Source: Paludibacteraceae bacterium
GTDB lineage: Bacteria; Bacteroidota; Bacteroidia; Bacteroidales; Paludibacteraceae
Assembly: GCA_017412245.1 (NCBI GenBank)
Contig: JAFPYI010000035.1
Location: forward strand, 37,869-101,868
Length of the DNA: 64,000 nt
Reading direction: 5' to 3'
Under the pieces are notes generated by a model that was given only the letters and a program-made list of their open reading frames with translations, searched no databases and had not been told where the DNA came from. The number at the start of each line of letters is the position of its first letter. The first letter of the stretch is position 1. Both the position numbers and the translations under genes were made by a program. Shown one piece after another: positions 17,267-26,892 of the stretch.

Positions 17267-19489
17267 TTACATCGGATCTACATCCGTAATAATTTGTACT
17301 CCTTTACAGGACGATGAAGTCAACACGCGGTCCGTGATATCCCTGAGTCGTCTTTTAGCCTCTGTTACCGAATTGTTATTCTCCAATCGGATGGTCAGTT
17401 CGCGCAGATAATAGGCATGCATACGTTCTACACTGGGAACGATCACCGGCGAGACACGCATGCCGAAAAACTCTGCTAACTGCTTCTGTAATATCTCTGC
17501 CGTCGTCTGTACACGAACAGCATTCTGATGGCGTAATTGCAAACTGATAACTCGATAAAATGGAGGATATTTGAATGTCTTACGTTCCTTTAGTTGTTGC
17601 TCAAAGAAAGCGGTATAGTTATGCCCTTGCACAAACGACAACACAGCATTATCTGTATCAAAAGTCTGTATCCATACTTCCCCTTGCGTACCTTTTCGTC
17701 CCGCGCGACCTGCTACTTGTTCCAAGAGTTGAAAAGCACGTTCATAGGCCCTGAAATCCGGTTGGTTAAATAACGGATCAGCGTTCAAGACGGCTACCAA
17801 ACGAACCTCGTCAAAATGCAAACCTTTAGTGACCATCTGAGTTCCTACTAAGATATCGCATTCATGACGAGAGAAACTATTGATGATATCTTGGTATGCT
17901 GTTTTACTACGCGTGGTATCTAAATCCATGCGCAGCACTCGAGCCTCCGGGAATAATTTAGACAATTCGTCTTCTATGCGTTCAGTACCGAATCCTATGG
18001 TTTTTAATGCTCCTCCGCAAGACGGGCAAACAGTAGGAACAGGTATATGATAACCGCAATAATGGCAACGTAACTCGTTTGCTTGTTTATGCAATGCCAA
18101 CGGCACATCGCATTGCACACAGCGAGGAGGTTTGCCGCATTGCGTACATTGTAATTGGGGAGCATAACCACGTCGGTTTTGAAATAAGATGACCTGTTTT
18201 TTCTCTGCTAAGACCTCACGAATTCGTGCTACCAAAGGATCGCTGAAATGGTCATACATCTCTTTGGTGAAATATTGCTGACGCAGGTCCACTAAACGTA
18301 TCTGCGGCAACTCAACACCTCCGAAACGTTCGCTGAGTGTCACTAATCCGTATACTCCTTTTTGTGCTAAATAATAGGACTCTATCGACGGAGTTGCAGA
18401 TCCTAAAAGCACATGCGCATGATGCTCTTTCGCTAACATGATTGCCGCTGCACGAGCATGGTAACGTGGGGAAGGTTCTACTTGTTTGTAACTCGGTTCA
18501 TGCTCTTCGTCCACAATAATCAAACCTACGTTCGGCAGCGGTAAGAACACAGCACTACGAGCACCTATCACCACGTGAGGTTTATCCTCTGCTGCAGAAA
18601 AATACAACTCTATGCGTTCGGCACTGCTGAATCGACTGTGATATTCCAACAAACGGTTGCCGAAGATGCGTTGCAAACGACTCGTCAGTTGAGTGGTAAG
18701 CGCTATCTCGGGAACTAAATACAGCACATTCTTGCCTTGCTGTAATTGTTTCTCAATGAGATGAATATATATATCGGTTTTACCGCTGGAGGTCACTCCG
18801 TGAAGTAAAACGATTTGCTTGCCGGAGGCGTAATTTTGTTCGATTTCATTGGTAGCCTTGGCTTGAGCAGGGGACAAGTCATGACTGGATTCGATAGTTC
18901 CGGTATACGGAGCAATACGAGAAACGCCTTCCTCTGTTTGGATAAGCACCCCTCTTTGCACCAAAGCTCGTAATACTGCCGGAGCCTGACAACTCTCTTC
19001 CAATAATGCTCTGCGTTCTATCCTTCCCGTGGCACCGCACATCCTCACTGCACATTCATACAGTATTTGTTGTTTGCGGGCACGACCTAAAGAACTCAAT
19101 ACCGATTGGGTATCTACTCCTAAAGGTAAGGAAATATATATTGTTGTTCGCTCAGAATAATTATCTTCCAGAATGCCATTGGGTAATGCCGCCGAAAGAA
19201 CCTCACCCAATGTACACATGTAATACTCACTCATCCACTGCCATAATGCCAGTTGCTCACGTGGAATCAATGGTTGCTCATTCACTACGCTTTGAATCGG
19301 ACGAATCTTATGTTTCCATTCTTCCGGCAGAGCACTTGTGTGCTCTCGTAAGACGATGCCTCGTAGTGTCTTGCGTAGCAAGGGAACCTCTACTAAACAG
19401 CCTGCAGAAGGACAAGATAAACCATCCGGGATACTGTACGTGTAGGTATCTCGGATGGCAAGAGGTAATATTACATCTATATACTGCAC
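17267..19489 (-). CDS. priA: Primosomal replication-restart helicase PriA
   Basis: PriA recognises stalled forks and reloads the replicative helicase. The N-terminal 3'BD begins MQYIDVILPLAIRDTYTYSIP. Helicase motifs follow: Walker A in HGVTSSGKTDIYIHLI, motif II VDEEH, motif III GSATPSIESY, and motif V-VI EQVAGRAGRKG. Between them sit the paired zinc-binding Cys: CTQCGKPPRCVQC and CHYCG...CPSCGG. At 740 residues it has family length. Its start overlaps the stop of tdk by one base, so the two are translated together. Confidence 0.95.
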   Translation of the reverse strand: MQYIDVILPLAIRDTYTYSIPDGLSCPSAGCLVEVPLLRKTLRGIVLREHTSALPEEWKHKIRPIQSVVNEQPLIPREQLALWQWMSEYYMCTLGEVLSAALPNGILEDNYSERTTIYISLPLGVDTQSVLSSLGRARKQQILYECAVRMCGATGRIERRALLEESCQAPAVLRALVQRGVLIQTEEGVSRIAPYTGTIESSHDLSPAQAKATNEIEQNYASGKQIVLLHGVTSSGKTDIYIHLIEKQLQQGKNVLYLVPEIALTTQLTSRLQRIFGNRLLEYHSRFSSAERIELYFSAAEDKPHVVIGARSAVFLPLPNVGLIIVDEEHEPSYKQVEPSPRYHARAAAIMLAKEHHAHVLLGSATPSIESYYLAQKGVYGLVTLSERFGGVELPQIRLVDLRQQYFTKEMYDHFSDPLVARIREVLAEKKQVILFQNRRGYAPQLQCTQCGKPPRCVQCDVPLALHKQANELRCHYCGYHIPVPTVCPSCGGALKTIGFGTERIEDELSKLFPEARVLRMDLDTTRSKTAYQDIINSFSRHECDILVGTQMVTKGLHFDEVRLVAVLNADPLFNQPDFRAYERAFQLLEQVAGRAGRKGTQGEVWIQTFDTDNAVLSFVQGHNYTAFFEQQLKERKTFKYPPFYRVISLQLRHQNAVRVQTTAEILQKQLAEFFGMRVSPVIVPSVERMHAYYLRELTIRLENNNSVTEAKRRLRDITDRVLTSSSCKGVQIITDVDPM

Positions 19490-20091
19490 TAACTCTTCTC
19501 TTCTTGCGCTTCTAATTCAATGGCTTTTTTGTAGCACGAACGGCAAAGCGGTTCATAACTCTCCGTCTCACCGAGTAAGACACGTTTGTCGCTCTGCACC
19601 AATCGGTGACTCACGTATGCCAAATCGCCGCAATGAACACAGATAGCGTGTGTCTTATATACATCCTCTGCTATTGCCATCAGTGCCGGCATAGGGCCGA
19701 AAGGAACACCACGATAATCCAAATCTAGACCGGCACAAATAACACGGATGCCACGGTCTGCCAATTGCTGACATACATCGACGATTCCCATGTCGAAGAA
19801 TTGCGCCTCATCGATACCTACTACATCAATATCATTAGCCAACAGAAGAATATTTTGACTTCCGTCAACCGGTGTAGATTGAATGACATTACGGTCATGA
19901 CTCACCACATCTTCTTCGCTATAACGAACATCAATAGCGGGTTTGAAAATTTCCACTCGCAGCTTGGCAAACTTAGCACGTTTCATACGACGGATTAACT
20001 CCTCCGTCTTGCCGCTAAACATGGAGCCGCATACTACTTCGATGGAACCTCTTTTCAGACTCGGTCCTTTGGTGTCTCGTTCGGAAAACAT
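19489..20091 (-). CDS. tdk: Thymidine kinase (type II)
   Basis: The enzyme phosphorylates thymidine in salvage. The P-loop GSMFSGKT is at residues 22-29, the DRN/SHDRN and GIDEAQFF blocks contain the catalytic Glu, and [21 protein letters not shown] is the lasso region. Two Cys pairs (CVHCG and CRSC near the C-terminus) bind structural zinc. The N-terminal ~14 residues are extra and basic. Length 200 agrees with type II enzymes. It lies between recJ, 54 bases upstream, and priA. Confidence 0.95.
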   Translation of the reverse strand: MFSERDTKGPSLKRGSIEVVCGSMFSGKTEELIRRMKRAKFAKLRVEIFKPAIDVRYSEEDVVSHDRNVIQSTPVDGSQNILLLANDIDVVGIDEAQFFDMGIVDVCQQLADRGIRVICAGLDLDYRGVPFGPMPALMAIAEDVYKTHAICVHCGDLAYVSHRLVQSDKRVLLGETESYEPLCRSCYKKAIELEAQEEKS

Positions 20092-20145
20092 ATCTCTTTA
20101 TATTAAAATTTCAAATATAAAATATAAAATCTCAAATGTTGAATT

Positions 20146-21858
20146 TTAATTCAACTTAATATCCTGTGCATTCATCTGCAGACTGCTACGACCTTTATAA
20201 CTGTTCTCCTCCAGGTAGAAACAGATATCTATACTATTGCCGTTCTGCAAATGCGTTGCTTTATCTCCTTCGCCGAAAGCTATACCCTCCATTGCCACTT
20301 CACGATCCGTCAAATCCAGATGCAGATGTCTGCCGTCACTGACTGCACGTGTGTTGCGGTTATTAATCAAACCACGGCAGACAAATAACGGACGCTCGTT
20401 ATCCGGACCGAAAGGTTCTAAGCACTGCAGTATCTTGTATAGTTTCCAGTTCAATTCGCCCAATGCCACTTCAGCCGTCACCTCTAATGTCGGCGTCTGT
20501 TGTTCAGGAGTGATATGAGCCGATACATATTCTTCAAACCGTTGCTGAAACTCCGGCAGATCTTTCTCGTGCATGCTCAAACCGGCAGCAAAACGATGGC
20601 CTCCGAAATTAGTCAACAAATCTCTGCAGGAGTCGATAGCCGTATAGATATCAAAATCACTTACCGACCGCGCACTGCCGCTGATGATATCGTCTTCTCC
20701 TTTCGTCAATACTATCGTCGGTCTGTAATAAGTCTCCGTCAGACGACTGGCAGCAATACCTATCACTCCTTTATGCCAATCCGGCGAATAGACCACTGTA
20801 GTATGTTTCTGTGCGTTATTAGGGTCCGCTGCTAAAATCTCCAATGCCTCATCGGTGGTACGGCTGTCATAATCTCGCCTGTCTTGGTTGTAGGTATTGA
20901 TATCTTGTGCAAAACGCTCGGCTTCATTCTCATCTTCGGTAATCAACAATCGCACAGCCTCAGCACCGCTTTTAATACGTCCGGCGGCATTGATACGCGG
21001 ACCAATCTTATACACCAGATCACTGATAGTGACGGTTTTTCCGCCTATTCCCGCTACCTCCATGATAGCTTTTATACCTACGGACGGTCGAGCATTCAAA
21101 GCGCGTAAACCGTAAAAAGCCAAGACGCGGTTCTCGCCTGTAACAGGCACTATATCGCTTGCTATACTCATCGCTAACAGCGGCAACAAACGATAAACCT
21201 CCTGTTTGTCAATACCCTTACGTTGAGCATAGGCTTGTACTAACTTGAACCCCACACCGCAACCGCTCAACTCTTTAAAAGGATATAGACAATCTTTGCG
21301 TTTCATGTTCAGCACCGCTACTGCATCAGGAATCACATCTCCCGGCGTGTGATGGTCACAGACAATGAAATCAACTCCAATACTATTGGCGTATGCTATT
21401 TTTTCTACGGATTTGATACCGCAATCCAACGCAATCACCAGACTGCAACCTTTTTCTTTCGCTGTGTCTATACCTTCTTTCGAAATGCCGTAACCTTCTT
21501 TGTAACGGTCCGGTATATAGTAAATCAGGTTATCGGTCTGCGTCCGCAAAAACGAATACATCAGTGCTACAGCCGTTGTCCCGTCCACATCATAATCTCC
21601 GTAAACCATGATGCGTTCATGGTCCGCTATTGCTTTCTCCAGTCTGTCCACCGCAGCACCCATGTCTCGCATCAAAAACGGGTCGTGCAAACTCTCTAAC
21701 GTAGGCCTTATATACGCGCGCGCTTCTACTGCTGTACGCAAACCACGTGTAGCTAAGATACGACCGGCTAAAGGACTGATATCCAATTCGGCACTCAGTC
21801 GTTCAGCGGCTTCCTGTTCTTCAACACTTAACTCTCGTATTTTCCAACAATTTTCCAC
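20146..21858 (-). CDS. recJ: Single-strand-specific exonuclease RecJ
   Basis: This is a 5'-3' ssDNA exonuclease of recombination and mismatch repair. DHH-family motifs are clear: VYGDYDVDGTTA (Asp 88, 90 and 92), IALDCGIKS, FIVCDHHTPGD and INAAGRIKSG. The C-terminal DHHA1 part contains NFGGHRFAAGLSM, and an OB-like tail follows. The 570-residue length is standard. It overlaps the amidase gene by one base at 21858. A palindrome (GTTGAATT, TT, AATTCAAC) covers its stop codon at 20138-20155. Confidence 0.95.
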   Translation of the reverse strand: MENCWKIRELSVEEQEAAERLSAELDISPLAGRILATRGLRTAVEARAYIRPTLESLHDPFLMRDMGAAVDRLEKAIADHERIMVYGDYDVDGTTAVALMYSFLRTQTDNLIYYIPDRYKEGYGISKEGIDTAKEKGCSLVIALDCGIKSVEKIAYANSIGVDFIVCDHHTPGDVIPDAVAVLNMKRKDCLYPFKELSGCGVGFKLVQAYAQRKGIDKQEVYRLLPLLAMSIASDIVPVTGENRVLAFYGLRALNARPSVGIKAIMEVAGIGGKTVTISDLVYKIGPRINAAGRIKSGAEAVRLLITEDENEAERFAQDINTYNQDRRDYDSRTTDEALEILAADPNNAQKHTTVVYSPDWHKGVIGIAASRLTETYYRPTIVLTKGEDDIISGSARSVSDFDIYTAIDSCRDLLTNFGGHRFAAGLSMHEKDLPEFQQRFEEYVSAHITPEQQTPTLEVTAEVALGELNWKLYKILQCLEPFGPDNERPLFVCRGLINNRNTRAVSDGRHLHLDLTDREVAMEGIAFGEGDKATHLQNGNSIDICFYLEENSYKGRSSLQMNAQDIKLN

Positions 21859-22637
21859 TATTCTTCTTTTACCTTGTAATCATCTGCATCTTGCCATAAA
21901 GGCAGCACTTCTCTGTAATGATGAAGTTTCTCTATGGACAAGTTCACTATCCTTGTACTCTCTTCATAATCCTCAAACGGCGCTACATTCTCCAGACGGG
22001 TATCATAAGCTACGGAATGACCGTTATAATCTAATTTCAATCCGTCTGTGCCCACCATATTTACGCCTACCATATAACATTGGTTTTCCGCTGCGCGTGC
22101 TGCTAACAAAGCATCCCAGTACTGAATACGAATCGTCGGCCAGCAGGCTACACAAAGCAAGATGTCATACAGGTTATCTTTCTCTTGTCTTAACCACACC
22201 GGGAAACGAATGTCATAACAGATGACCAGACGAATCTTCACACCCATATATTCCCAAACCTCTCGTGTCTTGCCCGGAAGGAAGAATTCTGCTTCTCCGC
22301 CGCTCCTGTACAAGTGGCGCTTGTCCACAAATTTGGGTTCGCCGTGTGGTATAAACATGAATCCTCTATTGCGCAAACCGTCGTCTGCACGAATGATAAG
22401 ACTACCGATAATTGCCAATTGGTATTTATCAGCCATCGCTTGCAATGCCTGACACGTCTCTCCACCCCAAGGCTCTGCTAAATCAGGCCTGTCGGTACAG
22501 AAACCCGTGCTGAACATCTCCGGCACAACAGCGATCTCGGCTTTCCCGCTAACGGCTGCCAGACGTTCATCCAACAGCCGTAGATTAGCGTGTGGGTCAG
22601 CCCACGCAATGGAATATTGCAGTAATGCTATTTTCAA
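21858..22637 (-). CDS. Nitrilase-superfamily amidase (YafV / omega-amidase type)
   Basis: The catalytic triad of the carbon-nitrogen hydrolase superfamily is present: Glu40 in VVPEMF, Lys106 in VDKRHLY and Cys140 in VICYDIRFP. The context EMFSTGF and CYDIRFPVW is that of YafV-like omega-amidases, which repair or salvage alpha-keto acid amides such as 2-oxoglutaramate. Length 259 is normal. It overlaps floA by four bases (ATGA 22634-22637) and recJ by one. The role next to recJ is probably only operon company. Confidence 0.87.
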   Translation of the reverse strand: MKIALLQYSIAWADPHANLRLLDERLAAVSGKAEIAVVPEMFSTGFCTDRPDLAEPWGGETCQALQAMADKYQLAIIGSLIIRADDGLRNRGFMFIPHGEPKFVDKRHLYRSGGEAEFFLPGKTREVWEYMGVKIRLVICYDIRFPVWLRQEKDNLYDILLCVACWPTIRIQYWDALLAARAAENQCYMVGVNMVGTDGLKLDYNGHSVAYDTRLENVAPFEDYEESTRIVNLSIEKLHHYREVLPLWQDADDYKVKEE

Positions 22638-23608
22638 CTCCTCTTCTTCGTACTACCGCCTGCTATCTGCTCACGCATAGAAGTGTCGGCTTGGATATTC
22701 TGCATCTTGTAGTAATCCATGATACCTAAATTGCCATTGCGGAATGCTTCTGCCATAGCTTGCGGAACCAATGCTTCTGCTTCAATCACTTTGGCACGTG
22801 CCTCTTGTGCTTTAGCTTTCATCTCTTGCTCGCTGGCAATAGCCATAGCGCGACGTTCCTCTGCTTTCGCCTGAGCGATATTCTTATCGGCATTGGCTTG
22901 GTCCATCTGCAACTGAGCTCCGATATTCTTACCTACATCGATATCAGCTATATCAATACTCAAAATCTCAAATGCTGTTCCGTCATCCAGACCTTTACTC
23001 AACACTAACTTACTGATTGAATCCGGATTCTCAAGCACTTGTTTATGGCTTTCTGCGCTACCGATAGAACTAACGATTCCTTCGCCTACACGGGCTAAAA
23101 TAGTATCCTCTCCGGCACCTCCGACCAACTGACGAATATTGGCACGAACTGTCACACGGGCTTTAGCTATCAACTGAATACCGTCTTTTGCTACAGCTGT
23201 TACAGGAGGAGTATCTATCACGCGAGGATTAACACTCATCTGAACGGCTTCGAATACATCACGACCTGCCAAATCAATGGCTGTAGCCATCTGGAACGGT
23301 AATTCAATTCCGGCTTTGCTGGCACTGACCAAAGCATGTACTACACGCTCGATATGTCCGCCTGCCAGATAATGCGCCTCCAATCCGTCACGTTTAACAT
23401 CTGTCAATCCTGCCTTGTGAGCCTCGATCATACAGTTCACAATCTTGGTAGGAGGAACTTTACGTATACGCATCAGGAATAATTGCACTAACGAGATATG
23501 TACACCGCTCACTACGGCATTGATCCATAGCATGAATGGTACATAATAGAAGAAAATACACAGGGCGATAAATAACAGCGCCACCAGTACGATACTTAAT
23601 ACATCCAT
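22634..23608 (-). CDS. floA: Flotillin-like membrane scaffold FloA (UPF0365)
   Basis: The 324-residue protein has a hydrophobic membrane segment at the N-terminus ([25 protein letters not shown]). Then comes an SPFH-like region with [32 protein letters not shown] and [26 protein letters not shown], and an Ala/Glu-rich coiled segment ([31 protein letters not shown]). This is the FloA/YqfA pattern; these proteins form membrane microdomains. An NfeD-like protein is encoded just upstream, the usual partner. Confidence 0.93.
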   Translation of the reverse strand: MDVLSIVLVALLFIALCIFFYYVPFMLWINAVVSGVHISLVQLFLMRIRKVPPTKIVNCMIEAHKAGLTDVKRDGLEAHYLAGGHIERVVHALVSASKAGIELPFQMATAIDLAGRDVFEAVQMSVNPRVIDTPPVTAVAKDGIQLIAKARVTVRANIRQLVGGAGEDTILARVGEGIVSSIGSAESHKQVLENPDSISKLVLSKGLDDGTAFEILSIDIADIDVGKNIGAQLQMDQANADKNIAQAKAEERRAMAIASEQEMKAKAQEARAKVIEAEALVPQAMAEAFRNGNLGIMDYYKMQNIQADTSMREQIAGGSTKKRS

Positions 23609-23718
23609 AATCGCAAAATGTTAATTTAAGTAAATAAAAATATTAATTGTTTCTGTTTTTCAACCATAAAATCTCTCGGAACCCTTGAAAATACGGGCTT
23701 GCAACGAGGTAACATTGG

Positions 23719-23758
23719 GTGATTATTGCGTGATTATTGTGTGATTATTGCGTGATTC
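23719..23758. repeat. 11-bp tandem repeat between nfeD and floA
   Basis: GTGATTATTGC, GTGATTATTGT and GTGATTATTGC follow each other at 23719-23751, with a fourth partial copy GTGATTC running into the stop codon of the nfeD-like gene (23757-23759). It lies in the 148-base spacer between nfeD and floA, in the middle of their presumed transcript. Confidence 0.85.
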
Positions 23759-24116
23759 AAGCTTTCTTCGTAGCTTTGGTTGTCTTTTTCGGCTTCTTCT
23801 CCTCCAAACCTTCACGTTCCTTAAGATTATTATCCGCCAACTTCACTTGGCTGTCAATCTTGGTATCCAGCGCCATCTTCTCCAAAGCACTGCTGCGCAA
23901 AAAGCCCCAGATAGCCAAAGCGGAAAGAACCACACAAGCGCCTAAGGTAATATAACCGGCTACACGACCCAAAACAATATAGGCCACAATGACGGCGGCT
24001 ATCAGACAACCGAAACCGCTAATTCCCGCTATGCCGAAACCCGGCAAAAGAAACATCTCCGCTAATAATAACGCGACGCCCGCGAGCACCAATAATACAA
24101 CTAAAAAAATGTTCAT
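23757..24116 (-). CDS. Short NfeD-like membrane protein lacking the OB-fold domain
   Basis: At 119 residues it contains only the membrane part of NfeD: helices at about 4-25, 28-51 and 53-75, with LAEMFLLPGFGIAGISGFG as the family signature. The short cytoplasmic part (LEKMALDTKIDSQVKL) would normally lead into a ~60-residue OB-fold. Here it ends instead in a Lys-rich tail (EEKKPKKTTKATKKA). The missing domain is not found in another frame of the following 148 bases, which hold an 11-bp tandem repeat. It is the first gene of the leftward group, behind its own promoter. It should cooperate with FloA. Confidence 0.8.
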   Translation of the reverse strand: MNIFLVVLLVLAGVALLLAEMFLLPGFGIAGISGFGCLIAAVIVAYIVLGRVAGYITLGACVVLSALAIWGFLRSSALEKMALDTKIDSQVKLADNNLKEREGLEEKKPKKTTKATKKA

Positions 24117-24165
24117 GCAAGTCCTTTCTATAAAAAATTTAAAATATTTTTTTGCAATTCGGCTG

Positions 24166-24197
24166 CAAAGATACTAAATATCTTTGATATATGCAAA
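24166..24197 (-). promoter_or_regulatory. Promoter of the nfeD-floA gene group
   Basis: On the minus strand TTTGCATATATCA (24197-24185) and TATCTTTG (24173-24166) form a near-ideal copy of this genome's promoter. The nfeD start lies 50 bases downstream at 24116. It is back to back with the topA promoter. Confidence 0.8.
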
Positions 24198-24210
24198 CAA
24201 AAAAAAATAA

Positions 24211-24242
24211 TTTGCACAAATAAATTATTTATACTACTTTTG
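24211..24242 (+). promoter_or_regulatory. topA promoter
   Basis: TTTGC (24211-24215) and TACTTTTG (24235-24242) with 20 bases between. The topA ATG is 38 bases further on. Between them GGAG and CTCC (24256-24267) can form a small hairpin. Confidence 0.72.
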
Positions 24243-24279
24243 CGCCGATTTTTTTGGAGGCTACTCCTTATTGTATTAT

Positions 24280-26574
24280 ATGAGTAAAAATTTAGTTATA
24301 GTTGAGTCACCCGCAAAAGCCAAGACGATTGAGAAATTTCTGGGAGCGGATTATCATGTTTTGAGCAGTCAAGGCCATATTCGAGATATTGAAGCATTGG
24401 GCAAAAACTCGTTAGGTATCGATTTCCAGCACGGATATAAACCTAATTATGTCATTGACCCTACCAAAACCAAACTCGTTGAGCAACTCAAAAAAGAAGT
24501 GAATAAAGCCGATACCGTTTGGCTCGCTTCCGATGAAGACCGTGAAGGAGAAGCTATTGCATGGCATTTGCAAGAGGTGTTGGACTTGAAAAACAAGGAT
24601 ACCAAACGTATTGTCTTTCATGAGATAACCAAGACTGCTATTCAGGAAGCTATTCTTCGTCCGCGTGGTATTGATACCAATCTGGTCAATGCGCAACAGG
24701 CACGACGCGTCCTGGACCGAATCGTCGGTTTTGAACTCTCACCTATCCTTTGGAAAAAAGTAACAACAGGTCTCTCCGCAGGACGTGTGCAATCAGTCGC
24801 TGTACGATTGGTAGTGGAAAAAGAGCGAGAGATACAATCCTTCCGTTCGACCTCCAACTATCGAATTATTGCCGATTTCATCGGGAAAAATACCGATAAA
24901 AAGAACCTGCTGAGATGCGAACTGAACCATAAGTTCTCGCATAAAAATGATGCACAGGCTTTCTTGGAAAGTCTGACCAAAGCACGGTTCATGGTGAATA
25001 CCATCGAGCGCAAACCGGTTACCCATAGTCCGGCACCGCCTTTCACTACTTCTACACTCCAACAGGAAGCAGCACGCAAACTCAAGTTCTCATTGAGCAA
25101 AACCATGCGTTTGGCGCAATCGTTATACGAAAGCGGACGAATCACATACATGCGTACCGACTCCGTCAATCTATCTTCACTCGCTTTAGCTACCAGCAAG
25201 GAAGTTATTGCCGCTGAATATGGAGATAAATACGTTCGTACACGCCAGTTCCACACCAAAACCAAAGGTGCACAAGAGGCACACGAAGCCATCCGTCCTA
25301 CGTATATGAATGTACAGCAAGCGGGAGCCAATAAAGATGAGCAACGTCTGTATGAACTGATTTGGAAACGGACTATCGCCAGCCAAATGGCAGATGCTGA
25401 GAGCGAAAAGACAACTATCCAAGTCTCTATTTCCGGTTGCCCGTACCATTTCATCGCTACCGGAGAAGTCAATCTCTTTGACGGTTTCACACGCGTCTAT
25501 GTACAAGCTACGGATGAAGCGGAAGAAGAGACCCGGATCTTGCCGGCAATGAACCTCCACGAGTTATTGCAAATCGCTGAAGCACAGGCTATTCAGACCT
25601 ACGCCAAACCGCCCTATCGCTTCACCGAAGCTACGCTCCAGAAACGAATGGAAGATTTAGGTATCGGTCGTCCTTCCACTTGGGCGGCTATCGTAGATAC
25701 TATCCAGCATGTGCATTATGTAGAAAAAGGTTCAGTGGCAGGAACCAAACGAGATGCTACTATCATGACACTCAAAAACGGACAGGTCACCGAGAAACAA
25801 AAAGCAGAAATGGTAGGTAGCGAAACACAGCGATTAATGCCGACAGATTTAGGATTTATCACCAATGATTTCTTAGTGCAATATTTCCCGCAAATACTCA
25901 GTTATGATTTCACGGCACAGGAGGAAGAAAAGTTCGATCATATAGCTGAAGGAAAAGCCGATTGGGTGGAAACAGTAGACACTTTCTACAAAGCCTTCAA
26001 ACCCTTAATTTCTTCGATTCCATCGGGAAAAATCGCAGGTCGTTTGTTAGGTACAGACCCGAAATCCGGACAACCGGTAATCGCTAAAATCAGTAAGATT
26101 GGTGCATGTATCCAACTCGGAGATTCAGCTGATGAAAAACCCCGGTTTGTAGGACTGCCGAAAGATAAATCTATCTTCACCGTCACGCTGGAAGAAGCAC
26201 TGGATCTCTTCCGTACGGCTATGCCTTATACCTTAGGCGAATTGGAAGGAAAAGAGATTATTATCGGAGAAGGCAAATACGGTGCCTACATACGTTATGA
26301 CGGGAAGTTCATCAGTATGCCTAAAAATATGGACCCGCTCAAAATAACGCAGGACCAAGCTACTGCACTTATCCAAGAGAGTCTGCCTATTCACGAATGG
26401 GGAGATATCCAAGTATTACACGGACGTTTTGGAGACTATATCCACACGCCGCAAGGCAATTATCAGATTCCTAAAGGCACCGATTCTGCTACCCTTACGG
26501 AGAAGCAGACCAAGGATCTGATCGCTTCCTCGGAACCTATCAAACCCTTCCGCCGCATAACACGAAAGAAATAG
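24280..26574 (+). CDS. topA: DNA topoisomerase I
   Basis: This type IA enzyme relaxes negative supercoils. From ATG 24280 (a TTG three codons upstream is less likely) it has 764 residues. The Toprim domain shows Glu9 in IVESPAKAKT and the acidic triad D85-x-D87-x-E89 in ASDEDREGE. The nucleophile is Tyr290 in GRITYMRTDS. The C-terminus has TopA_C repeats (GEGKYGAYIRYDGKFI, HGRFGDYIHTPQGNYQIPK) and no zinc-finger Cys clusters, as usual in Bacteroidota. Short basic end (RRITRKK). Confidence 0.96.
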   Translation: MSKNLVIVESPAKAKTIEKFLGADYHVLSSQGHIRDIEALGKNSLGIDFQHGYKPNYVIDPTKTKLVEQLKKEVNKADTVWLASDEDREGEAIAWHLQEVLDLKNKDTKRIVFHEITKTAIQEAILRPRGIDTNLVNAQQARRVLDRIVGFELSPILWKKVTTGLSAGRVQSVAVRLVVEKEREIQSFRSTSNYRIIADFIGKNTDKKNLLRCELNHKFSHKNDAQAFLESLTKARFMVNTIERKPVTHSPAPPFTTSTLQQEAARKLKFSLSKTMRLAQSLYESGRITYMRTDSVNLSSLALATSKEVIAAEYGDKYVRTRQFHTKTKGAQEAHEAIRPTYMNVQQAGANKDEQRLYELIWKRTIASQMADAESEKTTIQVSISGCPYHFIATGEVNLFDGFTRVYVQATDEAEEETRILPAMNLHELLQIAEAQAIQTYAKPPYRFTEATLQKRMEDLGIGRPSTWAAIVDTIQHVHYVEKGSVAGTKRDATIMTLKNGQVTEKQKAEMVGSETQRLMPTDLGFITNDFLVQYFPQILSYDFTAQEEEKFDHIAEGKADWVETVDTFYKAFKPLISSIPSGKIAGRLLGTDPKSGQPVIAKISKIGACIQLGDSADEKPRFVGLPKDKSIFTVTLEEALDLFRTAMPYTLGELEGKEIIIGEGKYGAYIRYDGKFISMPKNMDPLKITQDQATALIQESLPIHEWGDIQVLHGRFGDYIHTPQGNYQIPKGTDSATLTEKQTKDLIASSEPIKPFRRITRKK

Positions 26575-26600
26575 GAAAACGAAGGAAATATGCATATTTA

Positions 26601-26632
26601 TTTGCATATTTACGAAAAAAGCAGTACCTTTG
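26601..26632 (+). promoter_or_regulatory. Promoter of the DUF4476 gene
   Basis: TTTGCATAT (26601-26609) and TACCTTTG (26625-26632). It starts 26 bases after the topA stop. Transcription from about 26639 gives a leader of about 250 bases before the ATG at 26893. Confidence 0.78.
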
Positions 26633-26684
26633 CAGCGTGTTTCCTTGTCTTGTACATTGAAAAGAAATTTATAATTAATATTTT

Positions 26685-26737
26685 CGCCTGCGGCGGCAAT
26701 TACCTCCTTTGGAGGTGCGGATATGCCCTAACGGGCA
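26685..26737 (+). other. Three consecutive small hairpins in a long 5' leader
   Basis: The ~250-base stretch between promoter and start codon contains CGCC/GGCG around TGC (26685-26695), ACCTCC/GGAGGT around TTT (26702-26716) and TGCCC/GGGCA around TAAC (26724-26737). The second carries a perfect anti-Shine-Dalgarno-like and Shine-Dalgarno-like pair locked in one stem. The rest of the leader is AT-rich. No known riboswitch consensus is recognised. Confidence 0.6.
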
Positions 26738-26892
26738 ACGTTAAATTTATTTATAAGTATACCGGTAGCGGCATAGATGCATTAACTCGTCAGAGTGAAT
26801 TGACAACGCAGGTATTTTTAATATTTTTGTTATTTTTGGATATTTTTGTAAGCGCCAGCGCATTTTTCTTTACAAATAAAACCACTATCAAT

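Noticed and set aside
20138-20155. Palindrome at the recJ stop as terminator
   Set aside because: All AT apart from two pairs, no T tract on the minus strand, and tdk follows on the same strand with no promoter seen.
21712-21728. CGCGCGCGC in recJ as a promoter element
   Set aside because: It lies inside coding sequence without a TAnnTTTG box at the right distance.
26633-26892. Known riboswitch (cobalamin, TPP, SAM, preQ1 classes)
   Set aside because: None of the conserved core boxes of these classes was recognised.
26590-26892. N-terminal extension of the DUF4476 gene
   Set aside because: It runs through a promoter and three hairpins, and the downstream ATG gives a normal signal peptide.
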